Of a stretch of 64,000 nucleotides of DNA, positions 8,182 through 16,212 are shown one piece after another. Within the stretch, counting starts at the first letter, position 1; every line of letters begins with the position of its first letter. The notes under the pieces were generated by a model. The model had not been told where the DNA came from and made no database searches. It saw nothing but the letters and a program-made list of their open reading frames with translations. The position numbers and the translations under genes were made by a program. Source of the stretch: Simplicispira sedimenti. Its GTDB lineage: Bacteria > Pseudomonadota > Gammaproteobacteria > Burkholderiales > Burkholderiaceae_C. Location: positions 1 through 64,000 of the forward strand of contig NZ_JAKVIJ010000014.1 of NCBI RefSeq assembly GCF_022760965.1, in the 5' to 3' direction.

Positions 8182-10776
8182 ATGCGCCCGATGTGGACCT
8201 TGCTGCGCACCTTCTCCTGGCAGGAACTGCGCCACCACCCCTGGCGCAGTGCGGCGGCCGTGGTGGCGGTGATGCTGGGCGTTGCGCTGGCGTTTGCCGT
8301 GCAGCTCATCAACAGCTCGGCGCTCGATGAATTTGCCCAGGCGGTGCGCAGCGTCAACGGCCAGCCCGACCTGGAGGTGCGCGCCATGCAGGGCGCGCTG
8401 GATGAGGCCCTGTACACCCCCTTGGCCACGCACCCCCAGGTGCGCCAGGCCAGCCCGGTGCTGGAGCTCACCGCCATGGCGCGCAGCGCCAGCGGCGGCA
8501 CCGCTACCCCGCTGCGCGTGCTGGGTGCCGACGCCCTGGTGCTGCCCGGCATGGCCCCCGCCCTCATGCCCCGGCCCTGGGATGGCAGCCAGCGGTTTGC
8601 GCTGTTCGAGCCCGCCACCGTGTTCCTCAACGCGGCGGCATTCCAGGCGCTGGGCCTGCCCACGCAGGCGGCACAGCCCGCCCCCACACTGGTGCTGCAG
8701 GCAGGCAGCCAGAGCCATGTGGTGCGCGTGGCTGGCAGTGTGGCAGCCGGTGGCAGCGCCCTGGCCGTGATGGACCTGGGCGCCGCGCAAGACCTGTTCG
8801 GGCGCGGCGGCGCGCTCAGCCGCATCGACCTGCGCCTGCAGCCCGGCACCGACCGCAGCGCCTTCGCGCAGGCGCTGCGCAGCCAGCCCTGGTGGCCCGC
8901 CCACGCCATGGCGGTGCAGCCGGGGGATGCCGCCGAGCGCATCAGCCTGCTGTCGCGCGCGTACCGCGTCAACCTCACGGTGCTGGCGCTGGTGGCCTTG
9001 TTCACAGGGGCGTTTCTGGTGTTTTCGGTGCTGGCGCTGAGCGTGGCACAGCGCGCGCCGCAGTTTGCGCTGCTGGCGGTGCTGGGTGCCACGCCAGGGC
9101 AGCGGCTGGCGCTGGTGCTGCTCGAATCGGGCCTGCTGGGGCTGGCGGGCAGCGTGGCAGGCATCGCCCTGGGCACGCTGCTGGCCCAGGCCGCGCTGCA
9201 CCTGCTGGGCGGCGACCTGGGCGGAGGCTACTTTGCCGGTGTGCAGCCCGCGCTGCGCTGGAGCACCGCCACCGCCCTGCTGTACGGCAGCCTGGGCCTG
9301 GTGGCGGCGCTGGCGGGCGGCTGGTGGCCCGCACGCAACGCGCAAGCCCTGCCCCCAGCGCAAACCCTCAAGGGCCTGGGCCAGGCGGCCAGCGCGCCCA
9401 ACCGGGCCACCGCTGGCCTGGCGCTGCTGGCTGCCGCCACACTGCTGGCACTGGCCCCACCGATTGCGGGCGTGCCGGTAGCAGCCTACCTGTCGGTGGG
9501 GCTGCTGCTGGTGGGTGGCATGGCGCTGCTGCCCTGGGCCGTGGCCCTGCTGCTGCGTTTGTTGCACCCGTTGGCGGCATCCCGCGCCTTGCCCCTGTTG
9601 GCACTGGAACGCGCGCGGCGCATGCGCGGCAGCGCGGCCATCGCCATTGGCGGCGTGGTGGCCAGCCTGAGCCTGGCCGTGGCGCTCACCGTGATGGTGG
9701 CCAGCTTTCGCGGCTCGGTCATGCAATGGCTGGACGCCGTGCTGCCCGCGCCGCTGTACCTGCGCTCGTCGCTACAAGTTGCCGGGGGCGATGCCGCCCT
9801 GCTGCCCGCCACACTGGCGCAAGACGTCGCCCGCCTGAGCGGCGTGCAGCGTGTGGAGCCCCTGCGCGCCAGCCCGGTGCAACTGGATCCGGCACGCCCC
9901 GCCCTCACGCTGCTGGCCCGCCCCCTGGGCAGCGACCCCGCCCAGCGCCTGCCGCTGGTGGACGCCGCGCTCCCCGTACCGCCGGGGCGCGTGGGCATCT
10001 ACATCAGCGAGGCGGTGGTGGACCTGTACGGCCTGCAGCCTGGCATGGACTGGCCTGCACTTTCAAGGTCTTTTAGGGCTCCAGGGCAAGAGGGAAAAGC
10101 GCAAGCAGCTCCTTTTTCTATAGCAGGCGTGTGGCGCGACTATGCCCGCCAAAGCGGCGCCGTGGCGCTGGACCAGGCCGACTACGAGCGCCTGACCGGC
10201 GACGCCCGCCCCACCGACCTGGCCCTGTGGCCCCAGCCCGGCACCGACAGCGCCGCGCTGCGCCAGGCCATCGAAGCACTGGCGCCCGGCGTCGAGGACG
10301 GCACACCCCGGCTCGAATTCGTCTCGGCCGATGCCATCCGCGCCCGATCGCTGCACATCTTCGACCGCAGCTTCGCCGTCACCTACTGGTTGCAGGCCGT
10401 GGCCATTGGCATCGGCCTCTTCGGCGTGGCGGCCAGCTTTGGCGCACAGGTGCTGGCGCGGCGCAAGGAATTCGGCCTGCTCGCCCACCTGGGCCTCACG
10501 CGCCGCCAGATTCTGGCCGTGGTGGCCGCCGAAGGCGCCGCCTGGACAGGAGTGGGCACGGCCGCCGGCCTGCTGCTGGGCCTGGCCGTATCGGTGGTGC
10601 TGGTGCATGTGGTGAACCCGCAGAGCTTCCACTGGACCATGGATTTGCGGGTGCCGCTGGGGCGGCTGCTGGCGCTGTGCGCTGCCGTGGTGCTGGCGGG
10701 CACGGTGACGGCCTGGGTGGCCGGGCGGGCGGCTGCGGGGCGGGATGCGGTGTTGGCGGTGAAGGAGGATTGGTAG
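8182..10776 (+). CDS. FtsX-like ABC transporter permease, two-module
   Basis: An 864-residue membrane protein with the layout of YbbP/AttF-like permeases: one N-terminal helix (AAAVVAVMLGVALAFAVQ), a large periplasmic domain, an FtsX block of about three helices near residues 260-410, a central membrane pair near 420-480, a second periplasmic domain and a C-terminal FtsX block of three helices. The segment QFALLAVLGATPGQRLALVLLESGLLGL and its repeat FGLLAHLGLTRRQILAVVAAEG are the conserved FtsX cores. It presumably works with the LolD-like ATPase at 5186. Either ATG 8182 or 8191 could start it; neither has a clear Shine-Dalgarno. Residues about 627-648 are encoded by an in-frame palindromic repeat copy in the second periplasmic domain. 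Confidence 0.85.
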   Translation: MRPMWTLLRTFSWQELRHHPWRSAAAVVAVMLGVALAFAVQLINSSALDEFAQAVRSVNGQPDLEVRAMQGALDEALYTPLATHPQVRQASPVLELTAMARSASGGTATPLRVLGADALVLPGMAPALMPRPWDGSQRFALFEPATVFLNAAAFQALGLPTQAAQPAPTLVLQAGSQSHVVRVAGSVAAGGSALAVMDLGAAQDLFGRGGALSRIDLRLQPGTDRSAFAQALRSQPWWPAHAMAVQPGDAAERISLLSRAYRVNLTVLALVALFTGAFLVFSVLALSVAQRAPQFALLAVLGATPGQRLALVLLESGLLGLAGSVAGIALGTLLAQAALHLLGGDLGGGYFAGVQPALRWSTATALLYGSLGLVAALAGGWWPARNAQALPPAQTLKGLGQAASAPNRATAGLALLAAATLLALAPPIAGVPVAAYLSVGLLLVGGMALLPWAVALLLRLLHPLAASRALPLLALERARRMRGSAAIAIGGVVASLSLAVALTVMVASFRGSVMQWLDAVLPAPLYLRSSLQVAGGDAALLPATLAQDVARLSGVQRVEPLRASPVQLDPARPALTLLARPLGSDPAQRLPLVDAALPVPPGRVGIYISEAVVDLYGLQPGMDWPALSRSFRAPGQEGKAQAAPFSIAGVWRDYARQSGAVALDQADYERLTGDARPTDLALWPQPGTDSAALRQAIEALAPGVEDGTPRLEFVSADAIRARSLHIFDRSFAVTYWLQAVAIGIGLFGVAASFGAQVLARRKEFGLLAHLGLTRRQILAVVAAEGAAWTGVGTAAGLLLGLAVSVVLVHVVNPQSFHWTMDLRVPLGRLLALCAAVVLAGTVTAWVAGRAAAGRDAVLAVKEDW
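10061..10124 (-). repeat. Palindromic repeat copy in frame in permease
   Basis: On the minus strand the order is CTATAG, a purine tract, GAGCTGCTTGCGCTT, a short spacer and CTGGAGCCC, matching the family order. It is divergent from the better copies but the same blocks occur at the same spacing. It keeps the permease reading frame open. Confidence 0.6.
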
Positions 10777-10861
10777 GTCCAGACTGCCGGGGTCTTTCCG
10801 ATTGACTGCTATTGGCCAACCGGCTAGCGTCCAACATTCATCAACAAAGAAAGGGTCAGCG

Positions 10862-11218
10862 ATGTACCTCCACCGTGCTCTCCTCTGTGCTGCACTGCTC
10901 GCGAGCAGCAGCTACGCTGCGGATACTTCTGTGTCCAAGGATGAATTCGAAAAGATCATTGCTGCTCCCTTCAAGGTCACCAACATCAAGAGTGGCCTGG
11001 TTGTTGAAATCCATTTGAAGGCTGACGGTTACGCCACTGCCAGTCAAGGCTACAACGACGTCGGTCCCTGGCGCCGCCAAGGCGATGCCGGGTACTGCGT
11101 GCGTTGGAACAAACGCAGACTTGACGATCGCTGTGTCAGCTTCGTCAAGCAGGATGGAAAATACGCCGTCACAGAGCCGAATGGCGAAGTTGCCTGGTGG
11201 CTGGAAAGCGCTCAGTAA
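10862..11218 (+). CDS. Small secreted protein of unknown function
   Basis: I do not recognise the family. The 118-residue product has a clean signal peptide (MYLHRALLCAALLASSSYA) and a mature part of about 99 residues with two cysteines in CVRW and CVSF segments that could form a disulfide, plus several Trp and Lys. The pattern YCVRWNKRRLDDRCVSF resembles small periplasmic proteins annotated as hypothetical in Burkholderiales. The start at 10862 follows GAAAGGGTCAGCG, a usable ribosome site. It stands between the permease and the PLP enzyme on the same strand with an 85 bp upstream gap, so it may have its own promoter. Confidence 0.75.
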   Translation: MYLHRALLCAALLASSSYAADTSVSKDEFEKIIAAPFKVTNIKSGLVVEIHLKADGYATASQGYNDVGPWRRQGDAGYCVRWNKRRLDDRCVSFVKQDGKYAVTEPNGEVAWWLESAQ

Positions 11219-11292
11219 CGGCGCCCACCACCCCACCCAGCCGCCGATACCTGGTGGGTCAGGGGCTGCGGCGGGCTGCGACAATCTGGCGC

Positions 11293-12390
11293 ATGAAGCA
11301 TCAGCCCCTCGCACCCTTTGCCCCATCTTCGGATGCGTGCACTTCTTCCCATTGGCTCCACGAAGCGATCGCCCGCATCGAAGCCGATTACCAACGCAGC
11401 GCCGATACCCACCTGATCCCGCTGCGCCTGCCGGCCTTTGAGCACAGCGGGATCGACCTGTACCTCAAGGACGAATCCACCCACCCCACGGGCAGCCTCA
11501 AGCACCGGCTGGCGCGCTCGCTGTTCCTCTATGCGCTGTGCAACGGCTGGGTGCGCGAGGGCTCGACCATCGTCGAGGCATCAAGCGGCTCCACGGCAGT
11601 GAGCGAGGCGTACTTTGCGCGCCTGCTGGGCCTGCCCTTTGTGGCGGTGATGCCGCGCAGCACCTCGCCCGAGAAGGTGGCGCAGATCGAGTTCCATGGC
11701 GGGCGCTGCCATTTCGTGGACGGCGCGGGCGCGGTGTACGACGCCGCCCGCGAAGTGGCTGCGCAGACCGGCGGGCACTACATGGACCAGTTCACCTACG
11801 CTGAGCGCGCCACCGACTGGCGCGGCAACAACAACATTGCTGAGAGCATGTTCACGCAGATGCAGCGCGAGCGGCACCCCGTGCCGCGCTGGATTGTGGT
11901 GGGCGCGGGCACGGGGGGCACCAGCGCCACCATAGGTCGCTATGTGCGCTACCAGCGCCACGCCACGCAGGTGTGCGTGGCCGACCCGGCGGGCTCGGTG
12001 TTCAGCGCCTACCACCGCACGGGCGACGCCACGCTCACGGCGCCGGGTTCGCGCATCGAGGGCATTGGCCGCCCGCGCGTGGAGCCGAGCTTCATCCGCA
12101 CGCTGGTGGACCGCATGGTGGAGGTGCCCGACGTGGAGTCGGTGGCCGCCATGCGCGCGCTGTCGCAACTGCTGGGGCGGCGCGTGGGGCCGTCCACGGG
12201 TACCAACTTTGTCGCCATGCTGGCGCTGGCGCACGAGATGCGCGCGCGCAGCGAGCGGGGCTCCATCCTGTCGCTGCTGTGTGATGCGGGCGAGCGCTAC
12301 CTGCCCACCTACTGCGACGCGGACTGGGTGGAGCGCAGTTTTGGCGACTGCACGGCGGCGCAGCAGAAGATCGACGCTTTGCTGACCTGA
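11293..12390 (+). CDS. PLP-dependent cysteine synthase/desulfhydrase-like enzyme
   Basis: A 365-residue fold-type II PLP enzyme. The PLP lysine sits in HPTGSLKHRLARS, the asparagine/phosphate region in EASSGSTAVSEA, and the glycine-rich phosphate loop in GAGTGGTSATIGRY. The GSLKHR wording, the long N-terminus and the length fit the Cds1-type L-cysteine desulfhydrase subgroup rather than CysK/CysM, which is about 310 residues. Likely reaction: conversion of cysteine to sulfide, pyruvate and ammonia, or a related beta-replacement; this is inference from subgroup resemblance. The start at 11293 (MKHQPLAPF) is chosen over an upstream ATG that overlaps the previous gene. The lipocalin gene follows after 7 bp. 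Confidence 0.8.
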   Translation: MKHQPLAPFAPSSDACTSSHWLHEAIARIEADYQRSADTHLIPLRLPAFEHSGIDLYLKDESTHPTGSLKHRLARSLFLYALCNGWVREGSTIVEASSGSTAVSEAYFARLLGLPFVAVMPRSTSPEKVAQIEFHGGRCHFVDGAGAVYDAAREVAAQTGGHYMDQFTYAERATDWRGNNNIAESMFTQMQRERHPVPRWIVVGAGTGGTSATIGRYVRYQRHATQVCVADPAGSVFSAYHRTGDATLTAPGSRIEGIGRPRVEPSFIRTLVDRMVEVPDVESVAAMRALSQLLGRRVGPSTGTNFVAMLALAHEMRARSERGSILSLLCDAGERYLPTYCDADWVERSFGDCTAAQQKIDALLT

Positions 12391-12397
12391 TCCTGCC

Positions 12398-13504
12398 ATG
12401 CCCCCCGCCCTCACCGCCACGCCGCCCAGCCTGCGCCGCAGGACGCTGGCCCTGGGCTTGGGTGCGCTGGGGCTGTGGCCCGGCGCTGCGCCGGGCTTGA
12501 GCGCGCGACGGCTGGAGTTCCCGCGCGACCATGGCAGCCACCCCGAGCTGCGTACCGAGTGGTGGTACATGACCGGGCACGCCCAGACGGCGGGGCGGCT
12601 GTGGGGGTTTCAGGTCACGTTTTTCCGCTCGCGGGTGGATGGCACGCAGGGCCTGCGCTCGGCGTTTGCGGCCAAGCAGTTGCTGTTTGCGCACGCGGCC
12701 ATCACCGATGTGGCCCATGCCAGGCTGCACCACGACCAGCGCATTGCCCGCGCCTGGCCGGGCCTGGCCGAAGCCAGCGAGGCCGATACTGGGCTGCGGC
12801 TGCAAGGCTGGTCGCTCACCCGCAGGGCACTGGGCCAGGGCAGCCGCTACACGGCGCGGGTAGAGGGCGACACGCTGGGCCTGCACCTGGAATGCGACAC
12901 CACCCAGCCTGTGTTGTTGCAGGGCCGCGAAGGCCTCTCGCGCAAGGGCCCCGAGGCAGTGCAGGCCAGCCACTACTACAGCCAGCCCCAATTGGCCGTG
13001 CAGGGCGAGTTGGTGCTGGGCGGCCAGCGCTGGCGCATCGCCCCCGGCCAGGGCCGCGCCTGGCTGGACCACGAATGGAGCGAGGCCCTGATGCACCCCC
13101 AGGCCGTGGGCTGGGACTGGATCGGCATGAACCTGCACGACGGCGCGGCGCTCACGGTATTTCGGCTGCGCCGGGCCGATGGATCGGCGCTGTGGGCGGG
13201 CGGCTCCTGGCGGCCTGCCGGGGGTGCGGTGCAGGTGTTTGACGAAGGCAGCGTGGCCTTCACCGCGGTGCGGCACTGGACCAGCCCGCACAGCGGTGCG
13301 CGCTACCCGGTGCAATGGCGGGTGGAGACGCCCGCCGGACGCTTTGAGGTGCGCGCCCTGGTGGACGACCAGGAGCTGGACAGCAGCGCTTCGACCGGCG
13401 CCATTTATTGGGAGGGCCTGTCGGATCTGCACGACGCCTCGGGCCAGTCGGTGGGCCGGGGGTACCTAGAGATGACGGGCTACGCCCGCGCATTGCGGTT
13501 GTAG
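12398..13504 (+). CDS. AttH/CrtC-like secreted lipocalin-fold protein
   Basis: A 368-residue protein of the family containing AttH and carotenoid 1,2-hydratase (two lipocalin-like domains). Recognisable are FPRDHGSHPELRTEWWYMTGH and the mid-protein AWLDHEWSE and GWDWIGMNLHDG. The N-terminus LRRRTLALGLGALGL looks like a Tat or Sec signal, so it acts outside the cytoplasm. In AttEFGH-like clusters such a protein is encoded with an ABC ATPase and an FtsX-type permease, which here are the genes at 5186 and 8182; it is therefore probably the periplasmic partner of that system and not a carotenoid enzyme. No carotenoid genes are present in the window. Confidence 0.82.
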   Translation: MPPALTATPPSLRRRTLALGLGALGLWPGAAPGLSARRLEFPRDHGSHPELRTEWWYMTGHAQTAGRLWGFQVTFFRSRVDGTQGLRSAFAAKQLLFAHAAITDVAHARLHHDQRIARAWPGLAEASEADTGLRLQGWSLTRRALGQGSRYTARVEGDTLGLHLECDTTQPVLLQGREGLSRKGPEAVQASHYYSQPQLAVQGELVLGGQRWRIAPGQGRAWLDHEWSEALMHPQAVGWDWIGMNLHDGAALTVFRLRRADGSALWAGGSWRPAGGAVQVFDEGSVAFTAVRHWTSPHSGARYPVQWRVETPAGRFEVRALVDDQELDSSASTGAIYWEGLSDLHDASGQSVGRGYLEMTGYARALRL

Positions 13505-13546
13505 GAAGCCTGCACCGACGGCCCGAGCGGCCTACACTGGCAGGCT

Positions 13547-15370
13547 ATGTCGTCTTCTCCGAACCCACGCGAGGTGCAAGGCAAGGCCCGCTCGCTCAGC
13601 GGCCTGCTGCCCTTTTTGCGCCCCTACCGCACGCGCATGCTGTTGGCCTTGGCTTTTTTGCTGCTGGCAGCGGCGGCCACGCTGGCGTTTCCGCTGGCGC
13701 TGCGCACCCTGATCGACGGCAGCCTGGCCGCCAGCGACCGGGGCGCCCAGGCCATGGCCTTGCGCGGTAACTTTGGTCTGCTGTTTGCCGTGGCCGTGGC
13801 CTTGGGGCTGTTCACCTCGGTGCGCTTTTACCTGGTGAGCTGGCTGGGAGAGCGCGTGACCGCCGATCTGCGCAACGCCGTGTACGCCCATGTGCTGCGC
13901 CAGAGCCCTCAGTTTTTCGAGACCACGCAGACGGGCGAGGTGCTTTCACGCCTGACCACCGACACCACGCTGGTGCAGACGGTGGTGGGCTCGTCACTGT
14001 CCATGGGCCTGCGCAATGCGGTGGTGGGTGGCGGGGCCGTCATCATGCTGGTGTGGACCAATCCACGCGTGATGGGCATCGTCATCCTCATGCTGGTGGC
14101 GGTGGTATTGCCCGCGCTGTGGATTGGCAGGCGGGTGCGCAAGCTCTCGCGGGCCAGCCAGGACCGGGTGGCCGACTCCAGCGCCATTGCGGGCGAAATC
14201 CTGAATGCCACCCCGGTGGTGCAAAGCTACACCGCCGAGGACCGCGAAACGCAGCGCTTTACGCAGGCCACACAACATGCCTTTGACACGGCGGAACGGC
14301 GCTCACGCACCCGCGCGATGCTGGTGGCGTTCATCATCATTGCCAATGCGGGGCTGCTGCTGTGGGGCCTGTACCGTGGCACCCAGGCGGTGCTGGCAGA
14401 CCAGATGAGCGCTGGCCACCTGGGGCAAACGGTGGTGTACGTGATGCTGCTGGCCAGTGCCGCCGCCGTGCTGGGAGAGGTGTACGGCGACCTGCTGCGC
14501 GCCGCCGGGGCCACCGAGCGGCTCATGGAACTGCTGGCAACCCAGTCACCCGTGCGCGAGCCCGCCCAGCCGCTGGCCTTGCCCGACACCGGGCGGGGGC
14601 TGGCGGTGCGGTTTGAGCATGTGGATTTCCACTACCCCTCACGCCCCACGCAGGCAGCGCTGCAGGGCTTCGATCTGGAACTGCAGCCCGGCGAAACCGT
14701 GGCCCTGGTGGGCGCCAGCGGGGCGGGCAAGACGACGGTGTTCCAGTTGCTGCAGCGCTTTTACGATGTCGATGCTGTACCGCCCCAAGCGCCCGAGGGC
14801 AGCGGCCGCATCTGCGTTGAGGGCATTGATCTGCGCCACCTCTCTCTGCAGGCGCTGCGTAGCCGCATCGGCACGGTGCCCCAGGACCCGGTGATCTTTT
14901 CAGCCAGTGCCATGGACAACATCCGTTACGGCCGCCCGGACGCGAGCGACGACGAGGTGGTGGCCGCAGCACGTGCTGCGTTTGCACACGACTTTCTCAG
15001 CGCGCTGCCCGACGGCTACAACACCTTTCTGGGCGAGCGCGGCGTGCGCCTGTCGGGCGGCCAGCGCCAGCGCATCGCCATTGCACGGGCATTGCTCAAG
15101 AACCCACCATTGCTCTTGCTGGACGAGGCCACCAGCGCACTGGACGCCGAGAGCGAGCGCATGGTGCAGGCGGCGCTCGACAGCGCGCTGCACAGCCACA
15201 AGGGCCAGCGCACGACGCTGGTCATTGCGCACCGTCTGTCCACCGTGCAGAACGCCGACCGGATCGTGGTGATGGAGCACGGCCGGATCGTCGAACAAGG
15301 CACCCATGCCGAACTGCTGGCGCGCGGTGGAGTGTATGCGCGCCTGGCGGCGCTGCAGTTTGCGGCTTGA
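13547..15370 (+). CDS. ABC exporter, MsbA/ABCB type half-transporter
   Basis: A 607-residue half-transporter with an N-terminal six-helix exporter domain (residues ~25-320) fused to an ATPase (~345-600). Walker A GASGAGKTT, signature LSGGQRQRIAIARALL, Walker B PLLLLDEATSALDAESE and the D/H-loop VIAHRLSTVQNADRIVVM are complete. It should act as a homodimer exporting lipid or a hydrophobic compound; the first helix group (FPLALRTLIDGSL) is similar to the ABCB/lipid A exporter group, but msbA itself is usually adjacent to lpxK, absent here. It ends 28 bp from the convergent DUF1178 gene. Confidence 0.88.
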   Translation: MSSSPNPREVQGKARSLSGLLPFLRPYRTRMLLALAFLLLAAAATLAFPLALRTLIDGSLAASDRGAQAMALRGNFGLLFAVAVALGLFTSVRFYLVSWLGERVTADLRNAVYAHVLRQSPQFFETTQTGEVLSRLTTDTTLVQTVVGSSLSMGLRNAVVGGGAVIMLVWTNPRVMGIVILMLVAVVLPALWIGRRVRKLSRASQDRVADSSAIAGEILNATPVVQSYTAEDRETQRFTQATQHAFDTAERRSRTRAMLVAFIIIANAGLLLWGLYRGTQAVLADQMSAGHLGQTVVYVMLLASAAAVLGEVYGDLLRAAGATERLMELLATQSPVREPAQPLALPDTGRGLAVRFEHVDFHYPSRPTQAALQGFDLELQPGETVALVGASGAGKTTVFQLLQRFYDVDAVPPQAPEGSGRICVEGIDLRHLSLQALRSRIGTVPQDPVIFSASAMDNIRYGRPDASDDEVVAAARAAFAHDFLSALPDGYNTFLGERGVRLSGGQRQRIAIARALLKNPPLLLLDEATSALDAESERMVQAALDSALHSHKGQRTTLVIAHRLSTVQNADRIVVMEHGRIVEQGTHAELLARGGVYARLAALQFAA

Positions 15371-15398
15371 AAGGCCCCAGGGGCTGCTCGCCGCCCGC

Positions 15399-15872
15399 TC
15401 AGTGCAGGGTGTCGGTCGCCGTGGCAGGCAGCGCCAGCACGGGGATGCCCTCTTCCAGCAACTCCAGGGTCTGGGCCGGGCTGGCCTGGCCACGGATGGG
15501 CCGTTCGGGGCTGTCGCCACGGTGGATGCTGCGCGCTTCCTGGGCAAAGCGCTCGCCCACGTCCTCTGACTTCGCAACGACCTGGCGTGCCCATTTCAGC
15601 CAAGCAGCCTGCACGCTGGCAAGCAGCCCGTCGGGCACATCGGGGGCATGGGGGGCTGGGGCGGACTCTTGCGGTGTCACACCGGTGGGAGGACGCTCCT
15701 GCATCGCACTGCGCTGGATGCGGGGCGCACTCAAGGTCTTGCGGATCTGGCCATCCCCACAGACGGGGCACTGGAGCAAGCCGCGCACCAGCTGCCCCTG
15801 AAAATCCTCTTCATTGGCAAACCAGCCTTCAAAGGCATGGTCATGCGCACAACGCAAGTCCAGCACTTTCAT
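15399..15872 (-). CDS. DUF1178 family protein
   Basis: A 157-residue soluble protein of the DUF1178 family, known in alpha- and betaproteobacteria but without an established role. The N-terminus MKVLDLRCAHDHAFEGWF and the C-x2-C pair in LLQCPVCGDG suggest a small metal- or zinc-ribbon-like site with the first cysteine at residue 8. The C-terminal half is helical with an acidic/basic mix. It lies at the tail of the nuo cluster, separated from the DUF2818 gene by 24 bp, so it is probably co-transcribed with complex I genes. Confidence 0.85.
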   Translation of the reverse strand: MKVLDLRCAHDHAFEGWFANEEDFQGQLVRGLLQCPVCGDGQIRKTLSAPRIQRSAMQERPPTGVTPQESAPAPHAPDVPDGLLASVQAAWLKWARQVVAKSEDVGERFAQEARSIHRGDSPERPIRGQASPAQTLELLEEGIPVLALPATATDTLH

Positions 15873-15896
15873 GGGTGTGTTGCCCCAAAGATGCGA

Positions 15897-16196
15897 TCAG
15901 CGCCTGCGAAGCAGGTAGCGGTACACGAAACCGGGAAATGCCAGCGTCAGGAAGAGTGCCGCCGTAATGGCAAAGAACTCCCAGCCCTGAGGGGCCACCT
16001 GCCCCACCCGTCCTTCCAGGACATAGGCCAGCCCGCCCACCGCGAAGTACAAGACCAGCAACTCGGCCAAACGCAGCCACAGTGGCTTGCCGGGCACGCG
16101 CACCGGGCCCAAGGCCAGGACGCGCTGATTGAAGAAAGGCAGATTGGCGGCCACGCAGGCCGCCACGATCACAATCCAGATGAAGCTGTCTTGCAT
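15897..16196 (-). CDS. DUF2818 small membrane protein
   Basis: A 99-residue protein with three hydrophobic segments (WIVIVAACVAANLPF, LAELLVLYFAVGGLAYVL, FAITAALFLTLAFPGFVY) and an Arg-rich C-terminus. It belongs to DUF2818, which in betaproteobacteria commonly follows nuoN. Position 16 bp after nuoN points to a role linked to complex I assembly or stability, but that is inference from gene order only. Confidence 0.88.
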   Translation of the reverse strand: MQDSFIWIVIVAACVAANLPFFNQRVLALGPVRVPGKPLWLRLAELLVLYFAVGGLAYVLEGRVGQVAPQGWEFFAITAALFLTLAFPGFVYRYLLRRR

Positions 16197-16212
16197 CTTC
16201 TGGCGGGCAAGC

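Noticed and set aside
8038..9726. Extension of the hsp20 frame upstream to 9726
   Set aside because: The extra part is the reverse of the permease gene, and the Hsp20 family start with a ribosome site is at 8037.
10061..10124. Possible frameshift or pseudogene in the FtsX-like permease
   Set aside because: The odd low-complexity stretch is a repeat copy inserted in frame; the protein continues normally to its last FtsX block.
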